56,094 nucleotides of DNA. Origin: Aureivirga sp. CE67 (GTDB lineage Bacteria > Bacteroidota > Bacteroidia > Flavobacteriales > Flavobacteriaceae). The position numbers and the translations under genes were made by a program. The stretch covers positions 1 to 56,094 of the forward strand of contig NZ_JADOTV010000025.1 in assembly GCF_015767245.1 (NCBI RefSeq), written 5' to 3'. Position 1 is the stretch's first letter. Each line of letters starts with the position of its first letter. Of the stretch, positions 35,097 to 43,788 are shown one piece after another. The notes beneath the pieces were generated by a model. The model was not told where the DNA came from, did no database searches, and worked only from the letters and a program-made list of their open reading frames with translations.

Positions 35097-35535
35097 TTAT
35101 TTTCTTTATATAATTTAAGAAATCGATTTTCCATTCTTCACTTATATCAAACCCTTCATATTTAATTAAATAAAAATCAAATATTTGCTCAGGATTAAGT
35201 TTCCCAATTGAATTTAAGTATTTAACCTCTTCGATAAATACCTCTCTTTCTCTTTCACGCATTTTACCTTTTTCAGTTGCCTCAAAGTTATTATCAATAA
35301 TTAATTCTCTTTCTTTTAAAGATAAATCCATTGTTAAATAACTTGTATCTACTGCAACTTTATTTATTTGATTCGATTTCACCTTTCCTTGCCCATCACA
35401 ATAAGCACATTTTCCAGGTAACCAGCTTAATTCCTTTTTTAATCTTTTAATATCATTCCAATCAACATTTCCTTTCCCTAAACATCTTGGGCATTCTGCT
35501 TTTGGTTTATTTAATATATTTGATACTATTTTCAT
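35077..35535 (-). CDS. DnaJ-type zinc-finger protein
   Basis: A 152-residue protein with a DnaJ-like central Zn motif at the N-terminus: CPRCLGKGNV and, 15 residues later, CAYCDGQGKV (two CxxCxGxG repeats, half of the four in DnaJ). The rest is helical and charged (LTMDLSLKERELIIDNNFEA). No J domain is present, so it is a stand-alone zinc-finger protein rather than a chaperone. Partner unknown. Confidence 0.75.
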   Translation of the reverse strand: MKIVSNILNKPKAECPRCLGKGNVDWNDIKRLKKELSWLPGKCAYCDGQGKVKSNQINKVAVDTSYLTMDLSLKERELIIDNNFEATEKGKMREREREVFIEEVKYLNSIGKLNPEQIFDFYLIKYEGFDISEEWKIDFLNYIKKIITHNKV

Positions 35536-35621
35536 TTATTCAATTGATTTTATATTCTTTTAGAATCCAATAAATTATCTATTTGGATTTTTCTTTTTTT
35601 ATATTATTGTTTTTTAAAATT

Positions 35622-35702
35622 AACTACAACGGTTTGTGTAAGTTTCTTCTTCCGTGTTGCGCCTGTGGCAGAAAGTGAAATTTACACTTTGTCAGGCTGC
35701 GT
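35622..35702. repeat. attC-like site
   Basis: Left core CTACAACGG; arms GTGTAAGTTTC (left) and GAAATTTACAC (right) pair with one wobble; head TTGCGCCTGTGGCAG; right core GTCAGGCTGCG (35691-35701). The right core is nearly the complement of GTAGCCTAAT at 36208, across the SMI1/KNR4 gene. Confidence 0.7.
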
Positions 35703-35704
35703 TT

Positions 35705-36145
35705 TTATTCTTTTTTAAATTCATCACACCATATTGCTCTTTCATATCTCAACCATTTCCAAATCTTATTTGACCAAAAACTCCCCATAGTCAAAGTAAT
35801 TTTATATTCTGGATCATGAGTTATAATTGTCCATTGATTTGCTGAATTAATAATCGATGATTTTAAATACACTTTTATTTTATTATCAAATGTTGCGAAA
35901 TGAATTTCTTTATTTTCTAAAAGTATCCAATTCTCTATTGAGAATAATTCAAAGTCTGGTTGTAATGTTTTAAAACCATTGTGAAATCTATAAAATTCTT
36001 TTGTTTTATCTGGTATAGTAAGTTTCAACCGTTCTTCAACTTCCTTAAAAATTAAATCATCAGCACCTTCTGAAAGAGAAAAAACAAAACTTTCGTTACC
36101 ATTTTTAATTTTCTCAAGATTTCGCTTAAAGTCTATCAAGTTCAT
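35705..36145 (-). CDS. SMI1/KNR4 (SUKH) family protein
   Basis: A 146-residue SUKH domain: DLIFKEVEERLKLTIPDKTKE, then FYRFHNGF, FELFSIENWILL and a final NKIWKWLRYERAIW. The length is normal for a one-domain family member. SUKH proteins bind and inhibit diverse toxins. It is a complete cassette between attC-like sites at 35622 and 36207 whose facing cores are related (GTCAGGCT / AGCCTAAT). Confidence 0.85.
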   Translation of the reverse strand: MNLIDFKRNLEKIKNGNESFVFSLSEGADDLIFKEVEERLKLTIPDKTKEFYRFHNGFKTLQPDFELFSIENWILLENKEIHFATFDNKIKVYLKSSIINSANQWTIITHDPEYKITLTMGSFWSNKIWKWLRYERAIWCDEFKKE

Positions 36146-36206
36146 TTATTAACCTTTATAGTTTTTTCAACTTATTTTTCATCTTAATTCTAGGTATTTT
36201 ATAAGA

Positions 36207-36290
36207 TGTAGCCTAATGGTTTGTGTAAGTTTCGCTTTTTGTGTCGCATCTGTGGCAGGAGGTGAAATTCATACTTTTTTGTACAGCGTT
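36207..36290. repeat. attC-like site
   Basis: Left core TAGCCTAATGG, arms TGTGTAAGTTTCGC and GGTGAAATTCATAC, head TCGCATCTGTGGC, right core TTGTACAGCG (36279-36288). The right core complements CTGTACAA at 36786 across the broken gene. It also contains the last codons of that gene. Confidence 0.65.
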
Positions 36291-36734
36291 TCATTCAACT
36301 TTTCAATTATTTCTTTTCCTTTTGAATCAACTCTTATTAAGGTGTAAATATCTTCATTTTTTTCTCCATTTGTAAACTTGATAACTACATTATTTCCTTC
36401 AGTTGTAATTTCTTTAATTTTATCTTTAGGAATTTAGATCCAATTTCTGATTTTAAATAATCGTATAATTTATAACCTCCTGCAATTGTAATAATTATTA
36501 GAGTTATTGAAGTTTTTCCATTAAGTATATTTTTAATCATTAAAAAACTTAATATTCCTATTACAATAATTATGAATCCTAACAAACTTGAACTCCTTCT
36601 ATTATTTTTTTTGAAACTTTTCTAGTTTTCTCTTCTAGGTTTTTCGTTTCACTCCAATTTCCACTTCCTGTTAAATAAATATTCTCAGAATCAATATTTA
36701 CATATCCTAATTCATATTTAAACCACTCTTTCAT
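36269..36734 (-). pseudogene. Membrane protein gene with two A-tract frameshifts
   Basis: Three frames read as one protein if one A is restored at two places: from ATG 36734 (MKEWFKYELGYVNIDSENIY) to an A8 tract near 36610, then SSSLLGFIIIVIG with two membrane helices to an AAA near 36434, then PKDKIKEITTEGNNVVIKF to a TGA at 36269. The restored length is 155 residues: a short cytoplasmic N-terminus, two helices and a strand-rich C-terminus. Both lesions are single-base losses in A runs, so decay or sequencing error are both possible. Confidence 0.65.
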
Positions 36735-36782
36735 TTTAAATTTTGATCAATTGATTATAATATTTTCTTTAATTTAATTCGA

Positions 36783-36864
36783 TACTGTACAACGATTTTT
36801 GTAAGTCATGAAGCTTGTGTTGCACCTGCGGAAAGCTTTATGATTTACATTTTGTTGCAAGTAG
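36783..36864. repeat. attC-like site
   Basis: Left core ACTGTACAACG; arms GTAAGTCATGAAGCTT and AAGCTTTATGATTTAC pair over 16 positions with wobbles; head TTGCACCTGCGG; right core GTTGCAAGTAG (36854-36864). That core is complementary over 10 bases to TTACTTGCAAC at 37969-37979, beyond the 361-aa gene. Confidence 0.75.
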
Positions 36865-36868
36865 TTTT

Positions 36869-37954
36869 TTATTCTCTTTTACTTTCATTTATTCCTGAAA
36901 TACAATCAATCGCAATAAACACTTGATCTTGTTCTGATTCTTTTTTCCAACCTCTTTCAGATAACTCAGCTCTTATTGTCTCTAAATCTTTATCTTGTTC
37001 TAAACAGTAACATACAAAAGTTATTACATCTTCTGGAATTTTTTCAATTTGATAATTCATTAAAATGTTTAATGTTTTTACTTGAGCTATATAAATAGGT
37101 AAAACAAGTTGAATTCCCCAACTAACTAATAATCCAATCCAACCAAGATTTAATTCTTTTATTTTTAATCCATTATTAATTTTTAAAGAGATAAATTCAA
37201 AAAAACTAATTGAAAAATCATTATTTGAAAGAATAATGAGATATTGTGAATATTGACTTGAAATAAAAGAAATTATTGAAAATCCAATTAATAACAGACG
37301 AATCCTATCAAAATCTAAATAGTTCTTCTTTTTCAGAGAAACTCCAAATAAATATCCAATCGAAATTCCTATTCCAAATTCAAACAAGCCTATAATATAT
37401 CCGAGATTTAACGAAAGAAAACCTATTACAAATCCAATAATTATTGAACTAATTAAACCTACTCCGATGGAAGATTCAATTCTTGATTTTGGAAATTCGT
37501 TAGGAGGAGTTAATTCGTTAGGTACTTCATAATCTTCCCAACCATATTTAGAATTATATTCTTTTTCTAATTCTTCTAATTTACCAGAATTACTATATTC
37601 TTTTTCTAATCGCTTAAATAAAGCTATAAACAAACCTGTTCTTTTTGAATTACTCCCAAAATCTGTTAGGTTTGAATTTAAGGATTTACTAGATATCTCT
37701 AAACTTCCAGAAGTTTTTTTAACAACAGTTATTTTTTCATTTTGTTTATTATAATCTCCGTTATGCTTAGCTTCTACTGAATTTCCATCTGTAAAAACTA
37801 TCTCCCATTCTAATTCATTGAAAACTTCAATAATTAATGGGATTACATAATTTTCTTTTATTGTTGGTCTATAAGTTTCTTTAAATTCAGGCTTATATTT
37901 AAAACTAATTTTTCTTTTAATTGTTGATTCTAATTCTTCTAATTCTATTTTCAT
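36869..37954 (-). CDS. Multi-spanning membrane protein
   Basis: A 361-residue protein. An N-terminal cytoplasmic domain of about 155 residues (FNELEWEIVFTDGNSVEAKH, TDFGSNSKRTGLFIALF) is followed by five or so membrane helices (about 165-305), including two Gly-rich ones (GVGLISSIIIGFVIGFLSL), and a C-terminal cytoplasmic helix pair (VITFVCYCLEQDKDLETI). No family is recognised. It forms a complete cassette: the core GTTGCAAGTAG on its left is the near-perfect complement of that on its right. Promoter at 38072-38102. Confidence 0.8.
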   Translation of the reverse strand: MKIELEELESTIKRKISFKYKPEFKETYRPTIKENYVIPLIIEVFNELEWEIVFTDGNSVEAKHNGDYNKQNEKITVVKKTSGSLEISSKSLNSNLTDFGSNSKRTGLFIALFKRLEKEYSNSGKLEELEKEYNSKYGWEDYEVPNELTPPNEFPKSRIESSIGVGLISSIIIGFVIGFLSLNLGYIIGLFEFGIGISIGYLFGVSLKKKNYLDFDRIRLLLIGFSIISFISSQYSQYLIILSNNDFSISFFEFISLKINNGLKIKELNLGWIGLLVSWGIQLVLPIYIAQVKTLNILMNYQIEKIPEDVITFVCYCLEQDKDLETIRAELSERGWKKESEQDQVFIAIDCISGINESKRE

Positions 37955-38071
37955 TTTTTATTTTTCTAATTACTTGCAACATAACTATAACAAGAATTCC
38001 TGCTATTTCTATCATACCTGTAACCATAAAATAATTTCTGTAAAATTTAAATTTTCATAGCAGCAGATGTC

Positions 38072-38102
38072 CAAATATAGAAGAATCCAATATTATTAAC
38101 AA
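38072..38102 (-). promoter_or_regulatory. Form-A promoter
   Basis: Minus-strand TTG (38100-38102), 20 bases, TATATTTG (38072-38079). It points into the 361-aa membrane protein gene. Confidence 0.8.
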
Positions 38103-38178
38103 GTAAAGAAAATAAATATTTAAATCAACTATCAAACATGTATTAACAGAGGTTTTCAAAAGAATTGAATTAAAAAAA

Positions 38179-38203
38179 GCATATCAAATAAATTTTAATA
38201 TGC
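38179..38203 (-). terminator. Hairpin terminator of form-A repeat
   Basis: GCATAT / ATATGC with an A/T-rich extension and A7 on its left. It ends the transcript carrying 38317-39538. Confidence 0.7.
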
Positions 38204-38316
38204 TTTAGTAAATATTGTATAAAATTAAGTTTTTTTACATGGTTCTAACCCAGTTCTTTGCTATGTGTAGTTTTTATTTTTAATCTAAAATAGATATTCA
38301 TTATTAAAATTATTTT

Positions 38317-38955
38317 TCATCCACATTCTGGATTTTTAAAATTAAATGTAAGTTGAAAATCGGCTAAATTAGTAACTCCATGTTTTTCAAAAAGAGATTC
38401 CAATTCGTTTTCATCTTGATAGACTAAAATATAAAACTCTCTTTCTTCGCTTTTAAAGTAATTCCTTTCAGGCACTTTTTTTAGTGATTTCACAGCATTT
38501 AAAATATTATCATAGTTCTCAATAACTACTTGTGGATTTTTAAATTTAATTCCAATTTGCTTTCCTATTTCTGAATTATCTGAAATATTAATCGTATTAC
38601 CGAGTCCTTTTTGAAAACCCTTATCTTTATAATTTGTACAAGAAAATACTCTAAAGGAATAACCTCCTATCTCAGATATTAAAACCTTATCTGGATAGTT
38701 GTTTGCATCAGAACTTAAATCAATTAGCTTAATTTCTCCTTTACCTTCAATTTTTATTTTTGCACCAATATTTTCAAGGGTAATATCATTAAGTCCCCAA
38801 ATATCAACTACTGAAACTCCTTCAATTTTATTAAGGTCAGATTCTATTTGATTCATTTCGTATTCATAAAAAAAAGTTTTGTGCATCCAAAGTCCAAATA
38901 TTGGAATCAGTATGAATAAAGCAAAACCTATTAAGAATAACTTATCCCGTTTCAT
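38317..38955 (-). CDS. Membrane-anchored protein of unknown function
   Basis: A 212-residue protein with one N-terminal helix (LFLIGFALFILIPIFGLW) and an exported domain containing two alpha/beta units of similar layout (KIEGVSVVDIWGLND, and later QVVIENYDNILNAVKSLK). Cys at CTNYK and a final NPECG may pair. No family is recognised. It follows 38969-39538 by 13 bases, so the two are co-transcribed. Confidence 0.75.
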   Translation of the reverse strand: MKRDKLFLIGFALFILIPIFGLWMHKTFFYEYEMNQIESDLNKIEGVSVVDIWGLNDITLENIGAKIKIEGKGEIKLIDLSSDANNYPDKVLISEIGGYSFRVFSCTNYKDKGFQKGLGNTINISDNSEIGKQIGIKFKNPQVVIENYDNILNAVKSLKKVPERNYFKSEEREFYILVYQDENELESLFEKHGVTNLADFQLTFNFKNPECG

Positions 38956-38968
38956 AAATAATTATTTT

Positions 38969-39538
38969 TTATATATGCATCGATATTATATAATTTCCCC
39001 AATCAGAGCAATCGTTTATATTTTCAGTTCGATTTTTTCTTACACATTCTATTATTTCAATAATATCAATTTCTTTTAACTTTGCTTTTGAATCAATCTG
39101 ATAAACTTCAACTTCAGGTGCTAAACCTAATTTTATTTTTAATTTAATCTGTTCATCTTTTTTAATTTCAAATTCTAAAGTAAAATTATCATACCCGTAT
39201 GACTCTACTTTAATACGATACTTCCCTCTTTCAAATTTAAATTTTGTTTTCCCATCAAAATCAGAATATATTTCCGTTTCAATTCCTTTTTCAATATTAA
39301 TCACTTTTATTATTGAAGAATTCACCTTTCTATTTTGATTATCAAATAATTCAATAAGTGAATTTTGATCTTTAAAATTTTTAAACAATTGATAAGAGCA
39401 AGTATTTTTTAAGTTTTCAAATTGGAACCAATACTCATAAGGATACTTTTCATTTTCATCAACTTTATTTAAATGCCATTTTTGTCCAAAACAATTTAAC
39501 GAAGAAAATATTGTTAATATTATAATTATTTGTTTCAT
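38969..39538 (-). CDS. Secreted protein with carboxypeptidase-regulatory-like fold
   Basis: A 189-residue protein with a signal peptide (IIIILTIFSSLNCFGQ). The middle (NRKVNSSIIKVINIEKGIE, YSDFDGKTKFKFERGKYRI, YDNFTLEFEIKKDEQ) has the order of a CarboxypepD_reg-like beta-sandwich, common in Bacteroidota exported proteins. Two Cys near the C-terminus (ECVRKN and DCSDW) may form a disulfide. It is the first gene of the pair with 38317-38955. Confidence 0.75.
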   Translation of the reverse strand: MKQIIIILTIFSSLNCFGQKWHLNKVDENEKYPYEYWFQFENLKNTCSYQLFKNFKDQNSLIELFDNQNRKVNSSIIKVINIEKGIETEIYSDFDGKTKFKFERGKYRIKVESYGYDNFTLEFEIKKDEQIKLKIKLGLAPEVEVYQIDSKAKLKEIDIIEIIECVRKNRTENINDCSDWGNYIISMHI

Positions 39539-39575
39539 TTTCTAATACACTACAACACCTAGTACTTTATGTTTT

Positions 39576-40217
39576 TTATCTAATATTGGCAAATGGTTTT
39601 CTTTTCATATTATTTTCAAACTTTAAGATAATGTCTTGAAATTTTGATATTAATTTTTCTGTATCAATTTCTAATTTTGGTCTATTCCATAATTCAAATT
39701 TTTCTTTATCATTAAATCTTGGCCAAAAAATAAAATCATAATAATAATCCCAAGTTTTTTGTATTAATTCGTTATCAATATCTACCTGAAGATATTGATT
39801 CCTTTGGTCTTGATTTATATAATCATCGAATAAACTTATAAAATGTGAAAAACCTTCAATTGTTTTTACATCTGAAAAATTCTCTTTCAAATCATTAATT
39901 AAAGAAATCAAGTCATAAGTCGTAGATTCAACCATTTCCATTCCTTTAGTATTTTCCAACCATTGATTTACATTTTCAGACTTATTCAGCTCATTTTTTT
40001 CAATTTGAATTTCCCTCCTTAATTCAGTCAAAGATTCGGAAATAAAAATTTCTCCGTTTTTATAAGACAAAATGTGTTCAGTTTTGTTTTCACTATTGTC
40101 TCTGTACCAAATTATAAATATTGATTTATGGAAACGTTCTGAACGATATTTAATTATCCAAGTCGAATATTTTTCGCACAAATCTTCAAATTTTCTTGTA
40201 TTTTCGATGTATGTCAT
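39576..40217 (-). CDS. Unknown soluble protein
   Basis: About 213 residues from the ATG at 40217 (MTYIENTRKFEDL). A frame start 12 codons upstream would lie in the intergenic repeat. Aromatic and acidic, helical, with YYYDFIFWPRFNDKEKFELW near the C-terminus. No signal or membrane segment. Immunity-like by composition; no family is recognised. Confidence 0.75.
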   Translation of the reverse strand: MTYIENTRKFEDLCEKYSTWIIKYRSERFHKSIFIIWYRDNSENKTEHILSYKNGEIFISESLTELRREIQIEKNELNKSENVNQWLENTKGMEMVESTTYDLISLINDLKENFSDVKTIEGFSHFISLFDDYINQDQRNQYLQVDIDNELIQKTWDYYYDFIFWPRFNDKEKFELWNRPKLEIDTEKLISKFQDIILKFENNMKRKPFANIR

Positions 40218-40228
40218 AGCTTTATTAA

Positions 40229-40290
40229 TAATGTTTTGTTTTCTATGTTTCACCTACGTCAAAAGTAAAATTTACTTTTTATTAGTGACT
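40229..40290. repeat. Degenerate attC-like repeat
   Basis: CACCTACGTCAAAAG head and a right arm AGTAAAATTTACTTTTTATTAGTGAC of the common type, split by mismatches. The left arm is poorly kept. Confidence 0.4.
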
Positions 40291-40295
40291 TTTAT

Positions 40296-40814
40296 TTATT
40301 CCAATAATAAATCGATTATTCTTTTATTCAAATTTATAATTGGCAAAATAGATTCTTCTTTATTTTCGAATGCTAAACTATATCTCGTTGTTAATTCAAA
40401 TCTATTTTTAGTTCCCTTTCCTTTTATTAAAGGTTCAAATGTAGATTCATTAGCAATCTCTGTAAGTTTAGATTCCTCAAGTAGTTTCAAGATTTTTCCT
40501 TTTAAAACCGGATTAGAATTTTTTATTTTCCATGGTGATTTATTTTGCACAAACAATCTTTTAAAATGACTACGAGTTGAAATTTCAAAATCCTCTTTTG
40601 GTTGTTTTAATTCTATTTCAGTAATTATTTCAGCAATATTTTGACTTCCAAATTCATAACTCAAATTGATAAATGAATCTTTATATTCAATTTCTAAATA
40701 ATGATCTGTTACTGGTAAATTACTTCCAGATAACACATTATTATATTTCGTATTTTCTTGTCTATAATTACAATTTAACTCTTCTGATATTTCAATAAAT
40801 TTTTCTTCAATCAT
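40296..40814 (-). CDS. Unknown soluble protein
   Basis: A 172-residue acidic protein (IEISEELNCNYRQEN, then YLEIEYKDSFINLSYEFGSQ, ending INLNKRIIDLLLE). One alpha/beta domain, no signal. No family is recognised. A single-gene unit between degenerate repeats at 40229 and 40850. Confidence 0.7.
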   Translation of the reverse strand: MIEEKFIEISEELNCNYRQENTKYNNVLSGSNLPVTDHYLEIEYKDSFINLSYEFGSQNIAEIITEIELKQPKEDFEISTRSHFKRLFVQNKSPWKIKNSNPVLKGKILKLLEESKLTEIANESTFEPLIKGKGTKNRFELTTRYSLAFENKEESILPIINLNKRIIDLLLE

Positions 40815-40920
40815 TATTATATATTTTATTTTTTTTCAATTATTTATGTCGGCTTGTATATTTTTTGTTTTTTATATTTAACCTACCTCAAAAATTCAAA
40901 TTTTATTTGACAACATTTTT

Positions 40921-41595
40921 TCAATTTGAATTAACCCAGCTTGAAATAAATTTTTTGTCTGAACTAATTTTCCCAATAACTCTATACTTAGATTGAATTA
41001 TAAATTTTGAATTAGATAATTTTTCTTTCACAACTTGCCATGGATAATATCCCGAAGAGTGTATAAAAAAATCCCCTTTTTCATTAGAAAGAATAAACCC
41101 TGTATGATTATCCAAACCAACTATATACAGTCCATCTCCTATTTTATTTAGTTCTCTTTCAAATTCATTAATATTCAAATATGAAAATCGATAAATATTC
41201 TCTTTACTAACTAAGGTTTTAATCATTTTTTCTGAAGCAGCTTGAGCCATTTTGACACGCTTGATTGGAACTCCCATATCTCTCAATGTTGTTGTTACAA
41301 AATATCCACAAGCAATAGATCCTTTATTTGGAGTTTCTGTTATTCCGTTATAATCCCAATGAGTTCCATACCAATAAGGAAATATTTGCTTATCGATTAA
41401 GTCAATAAATTTATTTCCAAACTCCTCAGTATTAAATTTTGACTTCCTCAATTCATCCTTTTGATTTTTAACCACTTCCAATGAATTCGGATAATCTTTA
41501 TGATTTAAAATTGGTTCTGAATTCAAACTTGATCTGAAATTCCATAAGAGTATAGGAATCGCAATTAATATTATGATAATTATGTTTTTTTTCAT
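40921..41595 (-). CDS. Exported papain/NlpC-like cysteine-hydrolase fold protein
   Basis: A 224-residue protein with an N-terminal signal or anchor (IIIIILIAIPILLWNF). The order CGYFVTTTLRDMG (candidate nucleophile Cys near residue 97), then GLDNHTGFIL (candidate His near 165), then FFIHSSGYYP matches NlpC/P60 and related papain-like amidases. A peptidoglycan amidase or other amide hydrolase acting in the periplasm is likely. It follows the 41614-42003 lipoprotein by 18 bases, so they share a transcript. A lipoprotein next to a cell-wall hydrolase is also the layout of an effector with its inhibitor, but that is speculation. Confidence 0.7.
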   Translation of the reverse strand: MKKNIIIIILIAIPILLWNFRSSLNSEPILNHKDYPNSLEVVKNQKDELRKSKFNTEEFGNKFIDLIDKQIFPYWYGTHWDYNGITETPNKGSIACGYFVTTTLRDMGVPIKRVKMAQAASEKMIKTLVSKENIYRFSYLNINEFERELNKIGDGLYIVGLDNHTGFILSNEKGDFFIHSSGYYPWQVVKEKLSNSKFIIQSKYRVIGKISSDKKFISSWVNSN

Positions 41596-41613
41596 TAAAA
41601 CTCTTTTTCTTTT

Positions 41614-42003
41614 TTATTTTCCACCTCTAAATTCATCAATTTTATATACAGTATCAATTTTTCTTAAAAATAAAGCTCCACCTGTTGCACCAACTATTTC
41701 ATCTGATTCCCCTAGGGATAAAATTATGATTGAATCCAAATCATTAGTATGAAAAATCCCATCTCCACCATTTTTTAAATCGTCGGAAAGATCATGTAAA
41801 AATTTAGTATTCCTCAAAGAATCTGACCAATCCATTATTGAATTGAATCCTTTTTTGGTTGTAATCTTTTCTAATTCTGCTGAATTAATTTCTGCTAATA
41901 CATCCGAAAAATTAGTCAAAGTTTTATCGAATTCGGAATTTGAATCTGAACAACCAACATTTAGTATTAATGTTAAAAGGATTGCAATTTTTATTTTTCT
42001 CAT
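41614..42003 (-). CDS. Small lipoprotein
   Basis: A 129-residue lipoprotein (IAILLTLILNVGC, Cys 18). The mature part is helical then strand-rich (DSIIILSLGESDEIVGATGGAL), ending DEFRGGK. No family is recognised. It is first in a two-gene unit with the papain-like gene. Confidence 0.75.
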   Translation of the reverse strand: MRKIKIAILLTLILNVGCSDSNSEFDKTLTNFSDVLAEINSAELEKITTKKGFNSIMDWSDSLRNTKFLHDLSDDLKNGGDGIFHTNDLDSIIILSLGESDEIVGATGGALFLRKIDTVYKIDEFRGGK

Positions 42004-42147
42004 TATTCTTTCTATTTATATGCAATTTATTAGTATACCTAGCGAATGAAGTTTGATATATTGTTAGTTTTAGTTGTTTTCAAAAAAATCAAATGATAAA
42101 AAAACACTTATAAATTAATTTAATTTTAGCATAATCTATATGTGTTT

Positions 42148-42729
42148 TTATTCCATTTTAGTTTCTTTAATTTCAATTTCTTTTGGAGGTGGCGGAGGTG
42201 GTGTGAAATCTTCTTTTTTATACTCAGCCATTTCGATTGGATACAATTCAGTCATTATTTTTTGATAACGCTCCATATTAAATTCACGATTTCCAAGTCC
42301 AGATGTTCTCAGTAAAATATTGCCTCTTTCTGTTGGGTTAATTATTATAAAAAAAGGACTGCTTTTCTTTTCTTGATAATTAACATCAAAATCGGTCATC
42401 ATTTTTTTCAAATTCAGAGTGTCATCTTTCAAATCATAAAAGACTTTATTAAACCGAATGGATTCATCATCCATCACTCTTTTTTCAATTAGTTGAAGAA
42501 ATATACTATCATTTGACTTTGTGATTTGTAATTGGTCATATTCCCTCCACATACACATTGATAAATTCACTCCAATATTTAGAGTGTCATTATTTTTCAT
42601 TTTAGTTGTGAATTCAGAATAATGTTGAGCGACTTTAAATTCAGATATTTCTGGTTTAATATTTTGTTTACAACCATAAATCAAAATTCCAAAAACTAAA
42701 ATCAATATGTATAACTTTTTATTTCTCAT
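42148..42729 (-). CDS. Lipoprotein with proline-rich C-terminus
   Basis: A 193-residue lipoprotein (LILVFGILIYGC, Cys 20). After a strand-rich domain (NLSMCMWREYDQLQITKSND) the tail carries six consecutive prolines (TPPPPPPKEIEIKE), a stretch that could span the periplasm or bind another protein. No family is recognised. The cassette is bounded on its right by the attC-like site at 42736. Confidence 0.75.
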   Translation of the reverse strand: MRNKKLYILILVFGILIYGCKQNIKPEISEFKVAQHYSEFTTKMKNNDTLNIGVNLSMCMWREYDQLQITKSNDSIFLQLIEKRVMDDESIRFNKVFYDLKDDTLNLKKMMTDFDVNYQEKKSSPFFIIINPTERGNILLRTSGLGNREFNMERYQKIMTELYPIEMAEYKKEDFTPPPPPPKEIEIKETKME

Positions 42730-42735
42730 ATATTT

Positions 42736-42808
42736 GCTTACGATTTAAGAAGTCATGAAGCTGTATTACGCACATGACAGCTTTATGATTTACACTTTAT
42801 TGTAGGAC
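42736..42808. repeat. attC-like site
   Basis: Arms AAGAAGTCATGAAGCTG and CAGCTTTATGATTTACACTT, head TATTACGCACATG. The left core GCTTACG is unusual. It separates 42148-42729 from 42797-43201. Confidence 0.55.
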
Positions 42809-43201
42809 ATTTTTTAATTTATAAATTACATCTTCTAATTCATCTTGTTCAAATCCAAACTCTCCTATTTCCCTTTCAATTCTATAATTTGAAATATTAA
42901 AACCTTCTTCAGTATCATTATACCAAATAACTTTATCTCTAAATTTTCCAACAACCCAAAACTCCTCTCCTTCTTTTATATACGAATATCCAATCCATTT
43001 CTCAGGTTTAATTGAGATTTCATTCCAAATCTTTAAAAGTTCTTTATTCATTTTTAAAACTCCTTCTTCAATTAAATGATTGAGCTCTTCTAGTGTTATT
43101 CTGGTAAAATCTGACATTATAAATATATTTTCAATTCCTTCTTTAAAATTCAATGACTCTTTCTCCCTTAAATTGTTCCAATTTAATATTTCATTTTTCA
43201 A
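42797..43201 (-). CDS. Unknown soluble protein, immunity-like
   Basis: A 134-residue acidic protein: DFTRITLEELNHLIEEGV, then WNEISIKPEKWIGYSYIKEG, EEFWVVGKFRDKVIWYND and a C-terminal helix. It is single-domain, without signal, with four Trp. No named family is recognised. Confidence 0.75.
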   Translation of the reverse strand: MKNEILNWNNLREKESLNFKEGIENIFIMSDFTRITLEELNHLIEEGVLKMNKELLKIWNEISIKPEKWIGYSYIKEGEEFWVVGKFRDKVIWYNDTEEGFNISNYRIEREIGEFGFEQDELEDVIYKLKNVLQ

Positions 43202-43204
43202 TGC

Positions 43205-43286
43205 TTGCCATAACGGTTTTTGTAAGTTTTATTTTCTGAGTTGTACAAATGGCAATCAATGAAATTTATACTTTGTTGTAAAACGA
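43205..43286. repeat. attC-like site
   Basis: Left core GCCATAACGG, arms TGTAAGTTTTATTTTC and AATGAAATTTATAC, right core GTTGTAAAACG (43275-43285). That core complements GTTTTACA at 43734 across the PspC gene over 8 of 10 bases. Confidence 0.65.
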
Positions 43287-43290
43287 TTTT

Positions 43291-43722
43291 TCATAATTCA
43301 TTCAAATCATTAAATGATTTTTTTTCCATTATTAATTTCACAACTGAAAACCCAAGCACTGCACCTAAAGGAAATCCATAAATCGCCAAAATAATCACTC
43401 CTAAAAAACCTGATGAGTCATTTAATAATTCCATCGTTAAATATGCTACTCCACCAAGAAAAACCACTCCTAAAAGACTTCCAATAACGCTTCCTAATAT
43501 TTGAGTTCTTATTTGGGTTCCTTTTTTTAAATTAATTTTTCTTTCATTAGGAATTGTATTCCACAATATCAAATAAATAAATATTGAGATGTTAATAAAA
43601 AATAAAGAAACTACAAAAGCTACTCTTAAAAGTATTGGTTCAATCTTATATCTTTCACCAATAGATTGACAAACACCTCCAATAATCCTATTATTTCCTC
43701 GAACTAATTTTACTTTTTTCAT
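43291..43722 (-). CDS. PspC-domain membrane protein
   Basis: A 143-residue protein whose first 60 residues are a PspC domain: LVRGNNRIIGGVCQSIGERY, then EPILLRVAFVV and LILWNTIPNE. Two more membrane helices follow (GSVIGSLLGVVFLGGVAYL, GFLGVIILAIYGFPLGAV). PspC proteins take part in envelope-stress sensing. No pspA or pspB partner is near; it is a complete single-gene cassette between attC-like sites with matching cores. Confidence 0.8.
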   Translation of the reverse strand: MKKVKLVRGNNRIIGGVCQSIGERYKIEPILLRVAFVVSLFFINISIFIYLILWNTIPNERKINLKKGTQIRTQILGSVIGSLLGVVFLGGVAYLTMELLNDSSGFLGVIILAIYGFPLGAVLGFSVVKLIMEKKSFNDLNEL

Positions 43723-43733
43723 TTTTTTCTAGT

Positions 43734-43788
43734 GTTTTACATTGCGTCTTCGACAAGAAGTGAAATTTACAATTTGTTTTATGCTGTT
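43734..43788. repeat. attC-like site
   Basis: Left core GTTTTACATTG, head CGTCTTCGACAAG, right arm GAAATTTACAATTTG. It matches the partial site at 14233 closely. Confidence 0.5.

Noticed and set aside
42148-42210. TonB-like energy-transducing protein from the proline run
   Set aside because: The protein is a lipoprotein with the prolines at its C-terminus and no TonB C-terminal domain follows.
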